From GCA-003244245 sp036494005 (lineage in GTDB: Bacteria; Actinomycetota; Actinomycetes; Mycobacteriales; Pseudonocardiaceae), in contig DASXOV010000272.1 in NCBI GenBank assembly GCA_036494005.1, forward strand, positions 1 to 8,398: a DNA stretch of 8,398 bases, written 5' to 3'. Of this stretch, positions 6,178 through 8,398 are shown in pieces (the first letter of the stretch is position 1; each line of letters begins with the position of its first letter). Under the pieces are notes generated by a model. It saw only the letters and a list, made by a program, of their open reading frames with translations. It searched no databases and was not told the DNA's origin. A program made the translations under genes and the position numbers.

Positions 6178-7323
6178 ATGCGCGTCGCCATCGTGTCGGA
6201 GACTTTTCTGCCCGTGATCAACGGAGTGACCAACTCGGTGATGCGGGTCGTGGATCACCTGGTGCAGTGCGGACACCAGCCGCTGGTGATCGCCCCCGGT
6301 GCGGGCCCGGACACCTATCAGGGAGCTCCGGTCGTGCGGGTGCCCGCCGTGGACCTTCCGGTGGTCGACTCGATGCCGGTCGGCATTCCGACCCGCAAGG
6401 TGCTCACCGCACTGCGGGACTTCCAGCCCGACGTCGTCCATCTGGCCGCTCCGACGATCGTCGGAGCGCGCGGCTTGTGGGCCGCCCGGCGGCTGGGGAT
6501 ACCGACGGTGGCCGTCTATCAGACCGACGTCGCCGGCTTCGCCGACTCCTACGGCCTCGGTTTCGCGGCGCGCACCGCGTGGCGCTGGACCCGGATGCTG
6601 CACAGCGCCGCTGATCGCACGCTCGCCCCGTCCAGTGCCGCGGCTGCGGCCTTGATCGAGCACGGCATACCCCGGGTGCATCGCTGGGCGAGGGGAGTCG
6701 ACACCAGCCGGTACCGTCCCTCCCGGCGCAGTGACCGGTTGCGAGCGGAGCTGGCCCCGCACGGCGAGCTGCTGGTCGGCTTCGTCGGCAGGCTGGCGCC
6801 GGAGAAGAAGGTGCTGCGACTCGCGGCCCTGCAGGGCGTGCCGGGGATCCGGCTGGTCGTGGTGGGTGACGGCCCGGATCGTCGCCGGCTGGCCACGCAG
6901 CTGCCCACGGCCGCTTTCCTGGGGTTCAAGACCGGTGACGAGCTGGCCGAGGCCTACGCCAGCCTGGACGTGTTCGTGCACACGGGGCCGTTCGAGACCT
7001 TCTGCCAGGCCGTGCAGGAGGCACTCGCCTCCGGCCTGCCGGTGATCGCCCCGGACGCCGGTGGCCCACGGGACCTGGTGGCGCCCGGCCGTACCGGCTT
7101 CCTGCTGCCGGAGACCTGGCGCTCCGACGCCGACGAGGTCTTCGGTGCGGCGCTGCGCGACGCGGTCGAGATGCTGGGGGGCGATCCACAGCTGCGGGCC
7201 CGGTGGGGCGCCGCCGCCCGCCGATCGGTGCTGCGCCGGACCTGGCCCGCGATATGCGACGAACTGCTCGGCCACTACGCCCAGGTCACCGGCCTGCCCG
7301 CTGATGTGCGGCGGGTGGCGTGA
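6178..7323 (+). CDS. mgtA: GT4-family mannosyltransferase, MgtA-like
   Basis: Retaining GT-B glycosyltransferase, 381 residues. In mycobacteria and corynebacteria MgtA (Rv0557) transfers mannose from GDP-mannose to glucuronosyl diacylglycerol at the inner membrane face; that activity here is inferred by similarity and position. The N-terminal domain opens with MRVAIVSETFLP and NGVTNS (15-20), the acceptor-side glycine motif. YQTDVAGF starts at 114. The donor domain has GRLAPEKK (204-211) with phosphate-contacting Arg205 and Lys210, GDGPD (230-234), and the EX7E pair Glu273/Glu281 in FETFCQAVQEALASG. ATG 6178 is chosen because the Rossmann fold begins there, though its ribosome binding site is poor. 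In-frame starts upstream (GTG 5989 with GGAGG, ATG 6061, ATG 6079) are open. It overlaps the next gene by four bases (GTGA), implying coupled translation. Specificity for mannose cannot be read from the sequence. Confidence 0.87.
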   Translation: MRVAIVSETFLPVINGVTNSVMRVVDHLVQCGHQPLVIAPGAGPDTYQGAPVVRVPAVDLPVVDSMPVGIPTRKVLTALRDFQPDVVHLAAPTIVGARGLWAARRLGIPTVAVYQTDVAGFADSYGLGFAARTAWRWTRMLHSAADRTLAPSSAAAAALIEHGIPRVHRWARGVDTSRYRPSRRSDRLRAELAPHGELLVGFVGRLAPEKKVLRLAALQGVPGIRLVVVGDGPDRRRLATQLPTAAFLGFKTGDELAEAYASLDVFVHTGPFETFCQAVQEALASGLPVIAPDAGGPRDLVAPGRTGFLLPETWRSDADEVFGAALRDAVEMLGGDPQLRARWGAAARRSVLRRTWPAICDELLGHYAQVTGLPADVRRVA

Positions 7324-8398
7324 GCAGGCGCATCGTCCAGCTGGCGAACTTCTACGGTCCGCGCTCCGGCGGGTTGCGCACCGCCCTGCACCACCTCGGC
7401 GCCGGCTACGCCGCCTGTGGTCATGAGGTGGTTCTGGTGGTGCCCGGGCACCGGAGCACCGACGAGGTGATGCCCACCGGGGTCCGCCGGATCACGCTGC
7501 CCGCCCCGAAGATCCCGTGGACCGGCGGATATCGGGCGGTCGACCCCTGGCGGGTGCGGTTGCTGCTGGAGCGGTTGCGCCCGGACCGCATCGAGGTCTC
7601 CGACCGGCTGACCCTGCGCGGCATGGGCCGGTGGGCCGCCGAACGCGGGGTGCCCAGCGTGGTGATCTCCCATGAGCGCCTGGACCGGCTGCTGCACCAG
7701 ATCCTCATGCCGGAGCCGGCCGCCCGGCGGGTGGCGGACTGGGCCAACGCCAGGATGGCCGCCTCCTACGACACCGTGGTGTGCACCACCGCCTTCGCCA
7801 GGGAGGAGTTCGACCGGATCGGCTCGCCGAACGTCGTGCAGGTTCCGCTCGGAGTCGACCTGGCCACCTTCGCGCCGTCGCACCGGGACACCGGGCTGCG
7901 CGCCGAGCTGGCGAAAGGGGCGCAGGCGCTGCTCGTGCACTGTGGGCGGCTCTCTCCGGAGAAGCACGTCGAACGATCCGTCGACACCATCGCCGAGCTG
8001 CACGAATCCGGTGCGCGGGTGCGGCTGGTCATCGCGGGCGACGGACCGCGCAGGCAGGCGCTCGAGCGACGCGCCGCCGGGCTTCCGGTCACCTTCCTCG
8101 GGTTCGTGCACGGCCGCTGCGACGTGGCCAGGCTGCTGGCCACCGCGGACGTGTCGCTCGCACCGGGGCCGCACGAGACGTTCGGCCTGGCCGCACTGGA
8201 GGCGCTGGCCTCCGGTACGCCGGTCGTGGTGTCGCGTTCCTCGGCGCTGCGCGAGATCGTCCGCCCCACCTGTGGTGCCGCGGTCGCCGACCACGCCCCG
8301 GCCTTCGCGGGCGCGGTCAGCCGGCTGCTCGATGCTCCCGAACCGTCCCGCCGGGCAGCCGCCCGCGCCCGCGCCGAAGAATTCACCTGGCCCGCCTC
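7320..8398 (+). CDS. Second GT4-family glycosyltransferase (3' end outside window)
   Basis: GT-B glycosyltransferase of unknown specificity; 359 complete codons are present and only a short C-terminal tail should be missing. It starts at GTG 7320 inside the stop of the mgtA-like gene. The N-terminal motif is RIVQLANFYGPRSGGLRT (4-21). SHERLD (117-122) takes the place of the YQTD segment of its neighbour. The donor-site motifs are GRLSPEKH (209-216) with Arg210 and Lys215, GDGPRR (240-245), and EX7E Glu286/Glu294 in HETFGLAALEALASGTPVV. Overall architecture matches MgtA/PimB-type mannosyltransferases, but the acceptor half differs clearly from the upstream protein, so it is not a recent duplicate. 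The overlap implies the two act in one pathway, perhaps sequential addition to a lipid-linked glycan; this is inference. As I recall, M. tuberculosis has no such gene between Rv0557 and Rv0558. Confidence 0.88.
   Translation, partial: MSRRIVQLANFYGPRSGGLRTALHHLGAGYAACGHEVVLVVPGHRSTDEVMPTGVRRITLPAPKIPWTGGYRAVDPWRVRLLLERLRPDRIEVSDRLTLRGMGRWAAERGVPSVVISHERLDRLLHQILMPEPAARRVADWANARMAASYDTVVCTTAFAREEFDRIGSPNVVQVPLGVDLATFAPSHRDTGLRAELAKGAQALLVHCGRLSPEKHVERSVDTIAELHESGARVRLVIAGDGPRRQALERRAAGLPVTFLGFVHGRCDVARLLATADVSLAPGPHETFGLAALEALASGTPVVVSRSSALREIVRPTCGAAVADHAPAFAGAVSRLLDAPEPSRRAAARARAEEFTWPA

Noticed and set aside
6007..8294. Long minus-strand open frames antisense to both glycosyltransferases
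   Set aside because: Both are shadows of well-supported GT4 genes, with Gln/Arg/His-rich translations and no motifs.
1..8398. Defence system, mobile element or biosynthetic gene cluster
   Set aside because: No transposase, integrase, direct-repeat array, toxin-antitoxin pair, NRPS/PKS or nuclease features are visible. All genes fit housekeeping menaquinone, glycolipid or peptidase families.

Overview
The window is high-GC, gene-dense actinobacterial chromosome with frequent GTG starts and almost no spacer DNA. The closest protein resemblances I recall are to Mycobacterium tuberculosis, but the gene order and the short MenB N-terminus suit a Pseudonocardiaceae-type organism (Amycolatopsis, Saccharopolyspora and relatives). 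That placement is inferred, not proven.

Layout: menB (minus strand, 3' end outside the window) and menD (plus) are divergent. menD runs into an exported M1 metallopeptidase gene with a 19-nt overlap. The isochorismate synthase gene menF (minus) converges on the peptidase. A 69-nt gap separates menF from a divergent small two-TM DUF3592-type membrane protein. After a roughly 280-nt spacer or leader comes an mgtA-like GT4 mannosyltransferase, which overlaps by 4 nt a second, different GT4 glycosyltransferase that leaves the window at its 3' end.

Function: menF (chorismate to isochorismate), menD (isochorismate plus 2-oxoglutarate to SEPHCHC) and menB (OSB-CoA to DHNA-CoA) are three steps of classical menaquinone synthesis. 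The order menD, small TM protein, mgtA matches what I recall of M. tuberculosis Rv0555-Rv0556-Rv0557 (followed there by the menaquinone methyltransferase Rv0558). This looks like that conserved block with the peptidase, menF and an extra glycosyltransferase added.

I see no mobile element, CRISPR array, RNA gene or phage signature. The points most worth checking are: a MenD lacking two of the three arginines of the mycobacterial DHNA allosteric site; a 15-bp coding tandem repeat at the menD 3' end just before the peptidase ribosome binding site; a 63-codon open extension with its own strong ribosome binding site ahead of mgtA; a pair of back-to-back candidate leaderless promoters; and the uncharacterised second glycosyltransferase.
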